From the NCBI GenBank assembly GCA_030549955.1, contig JAUQQI010000191.1, positions 3,400 to 9,997 on the forward strand: a DNA stretch of 6,598 nucleotides. Reading direction: 5' to 3'. Positions 1 through 5,587 of the stretch are shown here, in pieces. Position 1 is the stretch's first letter, and every line of letters starts with the position of its first letter. Below the pieces are notes generated by a model. It made no database searches, was not told the origin of the DNA, and saw only the letters and a list, made by a program, of their open reading frames with translations. A program made the translations under genes and the position numbers. Source of the stretch: Chloroflexota bacterium. Lineage in GTDB: Bacteria > Chloroflexota > Dehalococcoidia > JAUQQI01.

Positions 1-863
1 GCCGGACGGATATCCGTAATCGCAACCCGGTATTCCTCCAGGAGGGCCCGCTCGAGCCGGTACCATTTGGCTATCGAGCCCTCCAGGTGGGTGACACCGA
101 AGTAGCCGGCCGCCCCCGGTCCCTTCAGGCCGGCGATACCCCGGCCGATAAAGAGCAACAGGCCCGAAAGGGCCTCGGGCGGGTCGGTGTGGAAGGTATC
201 GAACCGGCCCGCCAGCTCCGGGGCAAGCGGGTCCCGCAGGTCGGCCTCGTGGGCAGCCAAAGCAAGCCCTTCTTCCCGGGCGACGATGTTAATAAAGTCC
301 ACCAGCCGCCGGTCGAGTTCCAGGACGACCACCCGGCGGGGGAGGCCCGTGAGGGCGGCCGCCACCGAGAGGAGGTCGTCGTCGCCCAGGACAAGAAGGT
401 CAAGACCGGCCAGGTCGCCCCGGCCTGCCATGAAAGCAACCCGGCGCCAGACATCCTCGGGCAGAAGGTGAACCTGGTCATACTCGGCCACGGGTATGGG
501 CCGGCCAGCGGCAATCTCGTAGAAGCGGGTGGCCCGGTCCGGCAAAAATTGCCCGGGGTTGATGCCGGTTCCCCGGCAGGTTCCGCACTCCGGGGCGGGC
601 AGGGGAATTATCCCCGCTTCGTCACAAGCGGCCTGGCCCACGGCCGTGAGCCGCACCTCGGCGTTTTCGAGGCTGACGATGCCGGCGGCTTCGAGCCGGG
701 CGACCACCGAGCCGACGGCCCGCAGGGGCATTCGGGCTCTGGGGGCGAAGGACCAGAAATCGGGGTCGGCGGCAAGGGCAGCGCACAACCGGCGGACGTC
801 GGCCGCGGTTACGGGGAAGCCGAGGTGTTCGGAGGCTTCGTCCGCCAGCTCCTGGAGGTCCAT
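1..863 (-). CDS. bpsA: N(4)-bis(aminopropyl)spermidine synthase (branched-chain polyamine synthase), 3' end missing
   Basis: The 287 visible residues match the BpsA/DUF43 family. These cytosolic aminopropyltransferases use decarboxylated S-adenosylmethionine to add aminopropyl groups to spermidine, giving the branched polyamine N4-bis(aminopropyl)spermidine, which binds nucleic acids at high temperature. Residues 1-80 look like a winged-helix-type N-terminal domain. A CGTCRGTG motif (Cys93, Cys96) follows, then YDQ at 128-130. The Rossmann-like catalytic part has the family's GDDDL signature at 160-164, LELD at 181-184 and HTDPPE at 225-230. The family is usually about 350 residues, so roughly 60 are lost beyond the left edge. 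The ATG at 863 is the first possible start: an in-frame TAA lies four codons upstream. No good Shine-Dalgarno precedes it. It is divergent from fmdB-dtd. The family assignment is strong; the exact polyamine product is inferred. Confidence 0.88.
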   Translation of the reverse strand, partial: MDLQELADEASEHLGFPVTAADVRRLCAALAADPDFWSFAPRARMPLRAVGSVVARLEAAGIVSLENAEVRLTAVGQAACDEAGIIPLPAPECGTCRGTGINPGQFLPDRATRFYEIAAGRPIPVAEYDQVHLLPEDVWRRVAFMAGRGDLAGLDLLVLGDDDLLSVAAALTGLPRRVVVLELDRRLVDFINIVAREEGLALAAHEADLRDPLAPELAGRFDTFHTDPPEALSGLLLFIGRGIAGLKGPGAAGYFGVTHLEGSIAKWYRLERALLEEYRVAITDIRP

Positions 864-880
864 GGGTATACCAGGTTAAA

Positions 881-910
881 TTATTAGCACACCTGCCCGC
901 CGATTCGCAA
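881..910 (-). promoter_or_regulatory. Possible weak promoter for bpsA
   Basis: On the minus strand, TTGCGA (905-910) and TAATAA (881-886) are 18 bases apart, with a TG one base upstream of the -10 as in extended -10 promoters. Transcription would begin near 874, leaving a leader of only about 10 bases before the bpsA ATG. That would fit the lack of a Shine-Dalgarno site. The match to consensus is modest, so this is tentative. Confidence 0.3.
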
Positions 911-911
911 A

Positions 912-930
912 CGGGTTAGCCCAGAACCCG
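912..930. promoter_or_regulatory. Dyad CGGGTT-N7-AACCCG upstream of the fmdB -10 box
   Basis: Perfect 6-base inverted repeat (912-917 and 925-930) around the centre AGCCCAG. It covers the position where the -35 hexamer of the rightward promoter would sit, and no good -35 is visible there. It could be an operator or activator site shared by bpsA and fmdB-dtd, or a chance GC-rich dyad. Confidence 0.35.
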
Positions 931-943
931 GGGGTCAATGCGT

Positions 944-949
944 TATAAT
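944..949 (+). promoter_or_regulatory. -10 box (TATAAT) for fmdB-dtd
   Basis: Perfect TATAAT hexamer in a locally AT-rich patch, 52 bases before the fmdB ATG. At the expected distance upstream there is no recognisable TTGACA-like -35 and no TG extension, so the promoter may need an activator or be weak. The start point would lie near 956. Confidence 0.5.
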
Positions 950-960
950 TTATGGTGAAT

Positions 961-981
961 GCCTGTCCGGCGCAGGCCGGA
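961..981 (+). promoter_or_regulatory. Leader hairpin(s) of fmdB-dtd
   Basis: TCCGGC (966-971) and GCCGGA (976-981) form a perfect 6-bp stem with loop GCAG. An alternative stem, GCCTG (961-965) with CAGGC (973-977), overlaps it and cannot form at the same time. Both lie in the untranslated leader between the predicted start point and the fmdB ribosome binding site. No U-tract follows, so this is not a classical terminator. A regulatory role is only a possibility. Confidence 0.3.
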
Positions 982-1001
982 GTTTCCCAAGGTAGGTGGC
1001 C

Positions 1002-1289
1002 ATGCCGACGTACGAGTACCTGTGCGAGAGTTGCGGCTTCCGTTTTGAGCGGTTTCAGCGCATTACCGACGACCCGATTGCCCAGTGCCCCCATTGCCAG
1101 GGGGCTGTCCACCGGGTCTTCTTCCCGGTGAGCGTCATGTTTAAGGGCCGGGGCTTCTACAGCACTGACTACGGCCGGGGCAGTTCGGCCGCCTCCGGGA
1201 ACGGCAGGTCCGAGAGGAAGGCTGAGACCGGCGCCGAGGGTGCCGGCACCGCCGCCGAACCGAAATCCTCCGATAAGCCCACAACCTAG
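1002..1289 (+). CDS. FmdB-family zinc-ribbon regulatory protein
   Basis: A 95-residue protein with the FmdB/CxxC_CxxC_SSSS zinc-ribbon domain: it begins MPTYEYLC, has two cysteine pairs (Cys8/Cys11 and Cys29/Cys32) to hold one zinc, and the family's FKGRGFYSTDY box at 47-57. The rest (about 60-95) is a Gly/Ser/Ala/Lys/Glu-rich tail, probably disordered, as is common in this family. Members are called putative regulators after FmdB of the formamidase cluster of Methylophilus, but the molecular role is mostly unknown. I chose the ATG at 1002 because MPTYEY is the conserved N-terminus; a GTG two codons earlier (996) is in frame but less likely. AAGGTAGGTGG (989-999) provides the ribosome binding site. 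It is the first gene of a unit with dtd, whose start codon directly follows its stop. Confidence 0.88.
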   Translation: MPTYEYLCESCGFRFERFQRITDDPIAQCPHCQGAVHRVFFPVSVMFKGRGFYSTDYGRGSSAASGNGRSERKAETGAEGAGTAAEPKSSDKPTT

Positions 1290-1727
1290 TTGCGCGCAGT
1301 CGTCCAGCGGGTCAACCGGGGCGCTGTCCGGGTCGACGGCGAGGTCATCGCCGAGATCGGGCCCGGCCTTGTTGTGCTGGTCGGGGTCGGGCGGGACGAT
1401 TCCGATAGCGACGCCCGCCGGCTCGCCGACAAGGTCGCCTACTTGCGAATTTTCCCCGATGAGGCCGGCCGGATGAATCGGTCGGTCCTTGATACCGGGG
1501 GCGAGGTCCTGGTTGTAAGTCAGTTCACCCTGCTCGCCGACACGAGCCGGGGCCGGCGGCCGTCGTTTATAAATGCGGCCCCACCCGAGCAGGCTGAGCC
1601 GCTCGTCGGCGTTTTTGCCGACGCCTTGCGGGAGCTCGGCCTCAGGGTCCAGACCGGCCGTTTCGGTGCCCACATGCTCGTCGAAATCTTTAACGACGGC
1701 CCAGTAACCATTCTCCTCGACGCCTGA
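1290..1727 (+). CDS. dtd: D-aminoacyl-tRNA deacylase
   Basis: A complete 145-residue DTD, which hydrolyses D-amino acids (and glycine mischarged on tRNA-Ala) from tRNA in the cytosol, a chiral proofreading step in translation. The family N-terminus (MRAVVQRV) is present, as are the catalytic SQFT motif at 77-80 followed by the conserved RGRRPSF (88-93), and the NDGPVT motif at 135-140 whose Gly137-Pro138 pair is the cross-subunit chiral selector. Family members act as homodimers. The start is TTG at 1290, chosen because it gives the exact conserved N-terminus; it lies on the first base after the fmdB stop, with no Shine-Dalgarno of its own, so translation is probably coupled to fmdB. In many bacteria dtd sits beside relA; here it sits beside fmdB. 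Nothing in the key motifs is missing. Confidence 0.96.
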   Translation: MRAVVQRVNRGAVRVDGEVIAEIGPGLVVLVGVGRDDSDSDARRLADKVAYLRIFPDEAGRMNRSVLDTGGEVLVVSQFTLLADTSRGRRPSFINAAPPEQAEPLVGVFADALRELGLRVQTGRFGAHMLVEIFNDGPVTILLDA

Positions 1728-1738
1728 CCCCCTGGCGG

Positions 1739-2665
1739 TTACCTGAGCTTGCTTATAAACTCGGCGAGACCCTCCCGGCCGTCAACCCGGACCCGTGGCA
1801 GGGTGAGCCGTTCCTCAAGCCGCAGGGTATTTCCGGGGCGGGTTGTGACGGCGGTCCGGTAGCCGGCGGCCTCGACGAGGCTGACGACCGCCGGATTGTA
1901 CCGGCCCGACGGGTATGAAAAGTCGTTGACACCAACCCCAAGCCGCTCCTCGAGCCGGTGCTTGCTCTCGAAGATTTCGCGCCGGGCCCGGTCCGGTGGG
2001 GCGGTGCTCAGGTCGACATGGGTTAGGGTGTGGGAGCCGATGGTTACGAGTCCCTCGGAGGCCAGGACCGAAAGCATATCCCAGGTCAGGTAGGCTGGCC
2101 GCTCGAGGAAGTCAGTGACGACGTAGACGGTCGCTTTAAAGCCCCGGGCCTTCAGGACCGGGTAAGCGGCCGTGAAAAAGTCCCGGTAGCCGTCGTCGAA
2201 GGTAAGGACGACCGGCTTTGGGGGGAGGGGCCGCGCCCCGGTCCAGGCCGCGTAGACGTCGTCCAGACTGACCGGGGTATATCCGGCCTGGGTCAGGTAA
2301 GTCATCTGCTGGGCGAAAAGGTCCGGCGTCACTGAGAGGCCCGCCCCAATCCGGTCGACCGGGTTCGGGTTAACCCGGATGTAGTGGTACATCAGGACGG
2401 GGACACGCACGATGGGCGTCGGCCGGCCGACCGGTTGCCCCGGATTTCCGTCGGCCGGGCTGTGGCTGGCGGGGACCACGAGCGGCGGGCCCGGCGCCGG
2501 TTCGGCCGGCGTCGGGGCACGCGCCTGGCCGTCTTCTTCCGGCGGAATGAGAACCGTCCGGTGCCCCGTTCCTCCCCTCAGCCCCGGGTCCCTGACCGGC
2601 GCGCTACTTACCGCCAGTGAAAGCAGGACAGCTGCGGCGACGTGGAGGAGCCGATTTCGTTGCAC
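1739..2665 (-). CDS. Secreted polysaccharide deacetylase (NodB/CE4 family)
   Basis: A 308-residue protein predicted to remove N-acetyl groups from cell-wall or exopolysaccharide sugars outside the membrane. Residues 1-22 form a signal peptide or anchor (RNR, then a hydrophobic run to about 19 and SSA). A Pro/Ala-rich linker covers about 51-85. The NodB domain starts near 87 with VPVLMYHYI. It has motif 1 TFDDGY (155-160; Asp157 likely base, Asp158 zinc ligand), motif 2 SHTLTH (211-216; zinc ligands His212 and His216), motif 3 FSYPSGRYN (249-257) and LPRVRVDG near 289-296. All residues needed for zinc catalysis appear present. The start is GTG at 2665, 15 bases after the pgpH stop; no clear Shine-Dalgarno is seen, but this start gives the full signal peptide. 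It is the last gene of the rpsU operon and converges on dtd. Substrate (peptidoglycan GlcNAc, poly-GlcNAc or other) cannot be told from sequence. Confidence 0.92.
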   Translation of the reverse strand: MQRNRLLHVAAAVLLSLAVSSAPVRDPGLRGGTGHRTVLIPPEEDGQARAPTPAEPAPGPPLVVPASHSPADGNPGQPVGRPTPIVRVPVLMYHYIRVNPNPVDRIGAGLSVTPDLFAQQMTYLTQAGYTPVSLDDVYAAWTGARPLPPKPVVLTFDDGYRDFFTAAYPVLKARGFKATVYVVTDFLERPAYLTWDMLSVLASEGLVTIGSHTLTHVDLSTAPPDRARREIFESKHRLEERLGVGVNDFSYPSGRYNPAVVSLVEAAGYRTAVTTRPGNTLRLEERLTLPRVRVDGREGLAEFISKLR

Positions 2666-2680
2666 GGGTGCCGGGTCGCA

Positions 2681-4756
2681 TCAGGGTCGTTCGGTGTCGT
2701 GGGTTTCGGGTAGCTCCTGCTGCCTGGGCGTCTTCAGGGCCGGATACTCGGTCCTGGGATGGTAGATGCCCCGCAGGCCTTCTTTAAGGGCCTGCTTGAT
2801 CCGCTCGATATCCCCGAGGGTGAGGTCGCACTCGTCAAGCTGGCCTTCGGCAATGCGCAGGGCCACCATCCGGTCCACAATCGCGTCGAGCTCCTCGGGG
2901 GTGTGGGACCGGGCACTGCGGGCGGTTGCTTCCACCGTGTCGGCGAGCATCAAAATCGCGGCCTCTTTTGACCTGGGCTTCGGGCCGGGGTAGCGAAACT
3001 CCTCCGGGGAGACGTTCAGTCCTAGCTCCTTCGCCCGGTGGTAAAAGTACTGGACCAGGGTCGTGCCATGGTGTTCGGCAATAAGGTCCCGGACCCGGCC
3101 CGGAAGGCGGTGGCGGCGGGCAAGCTCGAGGCCGTCGGTTACGTGGGCCCGGATGAGCTCGACGCTGACCCTCGGGTCAAGCCGGTCGTGGATGTTTTCA
3201 CCTGGCACCTGGTTTTCGGTGTAAAACCCCGGGCGGACCAGCTTCCCGACGTCGTGATAATAGGCCCCGACCCGGACGAGCAGTTTATCGGCATTAACGG
3301 CTTCGGCCGCCCGCTCGGCCAGGTTCCCGACGATGAGGGAATGGTAATACGTCCCCGGTGCCTCGGCCAGAAGCCGCCGCAGGAGCGGCTGGTTCGGGTC
3401 AGCCAGCTCAAGCAGGTGGGAGCCGGTCGTGATCCCGAAGATGTGGCCGAGGACCGCCAGCGACCCCACGGTCAGGGCCGCCGACAAAAGCCCGTTCACG
3501 GTGCAGAGAAAGGCCAGGATGCCCAGGCTCATCGGTTCGAGGTCCCGGGCGATGAGCCTGAACCCCAGGGTTGCGGCCAGCCCGGCAACAGCGACCCCCA
3601 GACCCGCCAGGAAGAAGTGCTGGGTTCGGGATGTGGACTGGGCCGCCAGAAGCCCCATCATCCCGGTTACCAGACAGTAGACGGCGAACTGCGGGGTGCC
3701 CGACCCCACTACGGTCAGCAGGCCGGTCAGGGCGAAGAGGCTTCCAAGCCCGACGCCGGGTCCGAGGAGGGCCCCGGCTAGCATCGGGACGGCGGCGGCC
3801 GGGAAGGCCAGCTCATAGTACGGCCGGCCGGGAATGGTCAGCCGGGCGGCCAGGATAGCGCCGACGAGAAGAATAACGAGCAGGCCGAATCGCCGGACCG
3901 AGAGGACCGTCCTCGGCTCGAAAACGGCCAGGTAAAGGCTCAGGGCCGCCGAGAGACTCGCCGCAATCAGCCCGACCGAACCAAGCTGGTAAAGGTCGAT
4001 GCTACCGCTTGACAGGCCGGTGGCGGCAAGCTTTTCGAGGGCAAGCGGGGTTGCAACCTCCCCATCCCGGAGGATGACTTCCCCAGCTTCGACGGTTATG
4101 ACCACCGGCTCGACCCGGCGGCGGGCCGCCTCGCGGGCGGCCTCCGTCTGAGCCGGGTCGATGGTCAGATTCGGAATAATGTAAGCCCGGGCGAGCTCGA
4201 GGACTACCCGGGCCTGAAGGGGGCTCAGGCCGGGGCTTAACTGCATTGGCAGCTGTTCCCGGACGGCACCGACTTGCTCGGAGGTTATCCGGCTTCGCAT
4301 CGCCTCGGAGACCAGCCGGACCGTCTCATTCCTGACCTGGTTCCACTCGGCTTCGGAGAGTCGGAGGACGGCCGTGACCCCTTCGGAGGAAAGCCCGGTA
4401 TCGGGCAGCCGGCTGAGCTGGGCCTGTTTCTCCGCATCGGTCAGGTTCGTCGACTGGCGGATGGTCGTAATCTGGTCGCCCAGGTTGCGGAGCTTCTGGA
4501 CCTGCTGGGTTGCCAGGGCCGGGTCGTAAGCATATATGTCAGCAACCCGGGCGGCGGCCTCGTCCCGGGCCTGGTTTGTAAGAACCTGACTTACGAACTG
4601 GACCCGGCGAGGCGACTTGATAGTCTGGCGGGCGACCTCTCCTTCCCTGAGCTGAAATTGGGCCGGAAGAAACTGGATGCCCAGGGTAAGGAGCAGACTT
4701 ACCGAGAGGACGGCCCAGAAGAGGAGGGCCCGGGCCAGCAGATGCATGCGGTTCAA
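2681..4756 (-). CDS. pgpH: Membrane HD-domain cyclic di-AMP phosphodiesterase (7TM-HD, PgpH family)
   Basis: A 691-residue membrane protein with the PgpH/YqfF architecture. There is one N-terminal transmembrane helix (about 8-30), a large extracellular 7TMR-HDED domain (about 35-255), a seven-helix membrane block (about 256-440) and a cytoplasmic HD domain (about 455-665). The HD domain starts with EAPGTYYHS (His472) and holds the metal-binding HD pair in YYHDVGK (His501-Asp502), then HDRLDP (523-528), AHVTDG (537-542), EHHGTT (561-566) and ADTVEA (605-610). PgpH enzymes hydrolyse c-di-AMP to pApA and so affect osmotic and cell-wall homeostasis. Start: TTG at 4756 overlaps the yqeY stop in TTGA, with GGGGAA five bases upstream; an ATG three codons later is an alternative. 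The gene is third in the rpsU operon, translationally coupled to yqeY. All motifs look intact. In Bacillus the next gene is ybeY; here it is a polysaccharide deacetylase. Confidence 0.94.
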   Translation of the reverse strand: MNRMHLLARALLFWAVLSVSLLLTLGIQFLPAQFQLREGEVARQTIKSPRRVQFVSQVLTNQARDEAAARVADIYAYDPALATQQVQKLRNLGDQITTIRQSTNLTDAEKQAQLSRLPDTGLSSEGVTAVLRLSEAEWNQVRNETVRLVSEAMRSRITSEQVGAVREQLPMQLSPGLSPLQARVVLELARAYIIPNLTIDPAQTEAAREAARRRVEPVVITVEAGEVILRDGEVATPLALEKLAATGLSSGSIDLYQLGSVGLIAASLSAALSLYLAVFEPRTVLSVRRFGLLVILLVGAILAARLTIPGRPYYELAFPAAAVPMLAGALLGPGVGLGSLFALTGLLTVVGSGTPQFAVYCLVTGMMGLLAAQSTSRTQHFFLAGLGVAVAGLAATLGFRLIARDLEPMSLGILAFLCTVNGLLSAALTVGSLAVLGHIFGITTGSHLLELADPNQPLLRRLLAEAPGTYYHSLIVGNLAERAAEAVNADKLLVRVGAYYHDVGKLVRPGFYTENQVPGENIHDRLDPRVSVELIRAHVTDGLELARRHRLPGRVRDLIAEHHGTTLVQYFYHRAKELGLNVSPEEFRYPGPKPRSKEAAILMLADTVEATARSARSHTPEELDAIVDRMVALRIAEGQLDECDLTLGDIERIKQALKEGLRGIYHPRTEYPALKTPRQQELPETHDTERP

Positions 4757-5223
4757 TGAGATTCCCCGGCCAGCAGCTCCTGGACCACCGCGTTTACGAG
4801 CCGGCCGTCGGCCCGACCCCTGACCCTCGGCATCAGCCGGCCCATGACCTTGCCGATGTCGCGGGGCCCGCTGGCGCCGACTTCTTCGATGACCTGCCGG
4901 GCAAGTTCGACAATCTCTTCCCGGGTTAGCTGAGCCGGCAGGTATCGCTCAAGGACCTCGAGTTCTGACCGCTCCTTCGCGACCAGGTCTTCCCGGCCGC
5001 CTTTCTCGAATTCGGCGATGCTCTCCCGCCGCTGGCGGATCTGACGGGCAATAACCTCGTAAATTTCGGCTTCGTCGAGCTGATGACCCCGCTCCACCTC
5101 GGCGTACCGGATGGCCGAGCGGAGCATACGGAGGGTTTCGCGGGTTACAACATCCTGGCGTCTGGTCGCTTCGAGCAGGTCGGCCTGGATGCGCTCCTTA
5201 AGCTTCTGGCCGCCTTCGCTCAT
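4753..5223 (-). CDS. yqeY: GatB/YqeY domain-containing protein
   Basis: A 156-residue soluble protein consisting of a YqeY domain, the tRNA-binding tail domain shared with the GatB subunit of the Asp-tRNA(Asn)/Glu-tRNA(Gln) amidotransferase. Family marks are LRMLRSAI (31-38), a charged helix with QRRESIAEF (64-72) and GGRED (75-79), YLPAQL (94-99), and the C-terminal DIGKVMGRLMPRVRGRADG (122-140) with VNAVV (143-147). The exact role of stand-alone YqeY is unsettled; a tRNA-related function is inferred from the domain. It is slightly longer than usual because of a short N-terminal extension (SEGGQK). It lies 23 bases after rpsU, the classic Firmicutes order, and its stop overlaps the pgpH start. 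A GGGGGCAGCCCCC palindrome takes the place of the ribosome binding site just before the ATG. Confidence 0.94.
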   Translation of the reverse strand: MSEGGQKLKERIQADLLEATRRQDVVTRETLRMLRSAIRYAEVERGHQLDEAEIYEVIARQIRQRRESIAEFEKGGREDLVAKERSELEVLERYLPAQLTREEIVELARQVIEEVGASGPRDIGKVMGRLMPRVRGRADGRLVNAVVQELLAGESH

Positions 5224-5236
5224 GGGGGCTGCCCCC
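5224..5236 (-). promoter_or_regulatory. Perfect GC palindrome directly before the yqeY start
   Basis: On the transcribed (minus) strand GGGGGCAGCCCCC ends one base before the yqeY ATG. It could fold into a 5-bp G/C stem with a 3-base loop (CAG), and it fills the position where a Shine-Dalgarno should be; no other SD-like sequence is visible in the 23-base gap. It may reduce or couple yqeY translation relative to rpsU. No U-tract follows, so it is not a terminator. Confidence 0.4.
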
Positions 5237-5246
5237 GGCGCTGAAG

Positions 5247-5432
5247 TTAGCCGCTATTTCGCAGGCTTTTGCGCCGCTTCACCGCGGCCTTTTTCTTTCG
5301 CTTTACGCTGGGTGGTTCGTAATGGGCGCGCCGGCGCGCTTCAGCCAGGATGCCTTCCTGCTGGACCTTCTTCGTAAAACGCTTGAGGGCCTGGTCAAAA
5401 CTTTCGTGTTCGCTGACGATTATCTCGGTCAC
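5247..5432 (-). CDS. rpsU: 30S ribosomal protein S21
   Basis: A 61-residue, strongly basic protein matching bS21, a small-subunit protein that binds near the 3' end of 16S rRNA and helps mRNA pairing at initiation. Visible family features are the N-terminal SEHESFDQALKRFTKK (7-22), then GILAEARRRAHYEPPSVKR (27-45) and a Lys/Arg-rich tail. The start is GTG at 5432, fixed by a strong AAGGAGG (5437-5443) four bases upstream. It is the first gene of the rpsU-yqeY-pgpH-deacetylase operon, under a near-consensus promoter. The length is typical for the family. Identification is secure. Confidence 0.97.
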   Translation of the reverse strand: MTEIIVSEHESFDQALKRFTKKVQQEGILAEARRRAHYEPPSVKRKKKAAVKRRKSLRNSG

Positions 5433-5436
5433 TTAA

Positions 5437-5443
5437 CCTCCTT
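5437..5443 (-). promoter_or_regulatory. Ribosome binding site of rpsU
   Basis: AAGGAGG on the minus strand, four bases before the GTG at 5432. It is the best Shine-Dalgarno of the minus operon and decides the non-ATG start of rpsU. Confidence 0.85.
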
Positions 5444-5450
5444 GTCGGGC

Positions 5451-5469
5451 GTGAGGGGACATTCCTCAC
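5451..5469 (-). promoter_or_regulatory. 5' leader hairpin of the rpsU operon
   Basis: On the minus strand GTGAGG-AATGTCC-CCTCAC is a perfect 6-bp inverted repeat with a 7-base loop (arms at 5464-5469 and 5451-5456). The expected transcription start is near 5467, so the hairpin would form at or very near the 5' end of the mRNA and end 7 bases upstream of the Shine-Dalgarno. It could stabilise the transcript, bind a regulator or act as a DNA operator around +1. Its function is not shown by sequence. Confidence 0.4.
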
Positions 5470-5473
5470 TTGG

Positions 5474-5503
5474 ATTATAGCCGCGCCGATAAACGGCGGT
5501 CAA
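5474..5503 (-). promoter_or_regulatory. Sigma-A promoter of the rpsU operon
   Basis: On the minus strand TTGACC (5498-5503) is separated by 18 bases from a perfect TATAAT (5474-5479). The start point would be near 5467, giving a leader of about 35 bases before the rpsU GTG. The spacer carries a small dyad, CGCCG-N5-CGGCG (5484-5498), that could be an operator. This is the strongest promoter in the window and probably drives the whole four-gene operon, as the later genes are nearly contiguous with no other promoter seen. Confidence 0.8.
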
Positions 5504-5523
5504 GCACCGGCCGCCGGGCTGGC

Positions 5524-5553
5524 TTGACGCCGGGTCGGCCGGACCGCTATTTT
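5524..5553 (+). promoter_or_regulatory. Probable promoter of the alcohol dehydrogenase gene
   Basis: TTGACG (5524-5529, 5 of 6 consensus) and TATTTT (5548-5553, 4 of 6) are 18 bases apart. Transcription would begin near 5560, about 28 bases before the ATG. It points away from the rpsU promoter; their -35 boxes are about 20 bases apart. An inverted repeat, CCGGCCG (5507-5513) and CGGCCGG (5536-5542), spans its -35 region. Confidence 0.5.
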
Positions 5554-5575
5554 CGATTAGCTTTGAAGAGGTGGC

Positions 5576-5583
5576 AGGAGGTG
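5576..5583 (+). promoter_or_regulatory. Ribosome binding site of the dehydrogenase gene
   Basis: AGGAGGTG, a near-perfect Shine-Dalgarno; the AGGAGG core ends six bases before the ATG at 5588. It fixes this start and shows that initiation signals of the interrupted gene are intact. Confidence 0.85.
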
Positions 5584-5587
5584 AAAG

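Noticed and set aside
87..887. Long open frame on the plus strand (266 codons) opposite bpsA
   Set aside because: It is antisense to bpsA, whose frame carries clear family motifs. The plus-strand translation is Gly/Pro/Arg-rich with no recognisable domain, as expected for a shadow in GC-rich DNA.
996..1001. GTG start two codons before the fmdB ATG
   Set aside because: It overlaps the ribosome binding site, and the conserved family N-terminus MPTYEY begins at the ATG.
876..1673. 265-codon minus-strand frame over fmdB and dtd
   Set aside because: It lies opposite two well-identified genes and has no family motif; a GC-content shadow.
1721..1737. CGCC-N9-GGCG as a terminator between dtd and the deacetylase
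   Set aside because: The stem is only four base pairs, starts inside dtd and has no U-tract on either strand.
3038..3781. 247-codon plus-strand frame opposite pgpH
   Set aside because: It mirrors the HD and membrane regions of pgpH, shows no domain and has no ribosome binding site.
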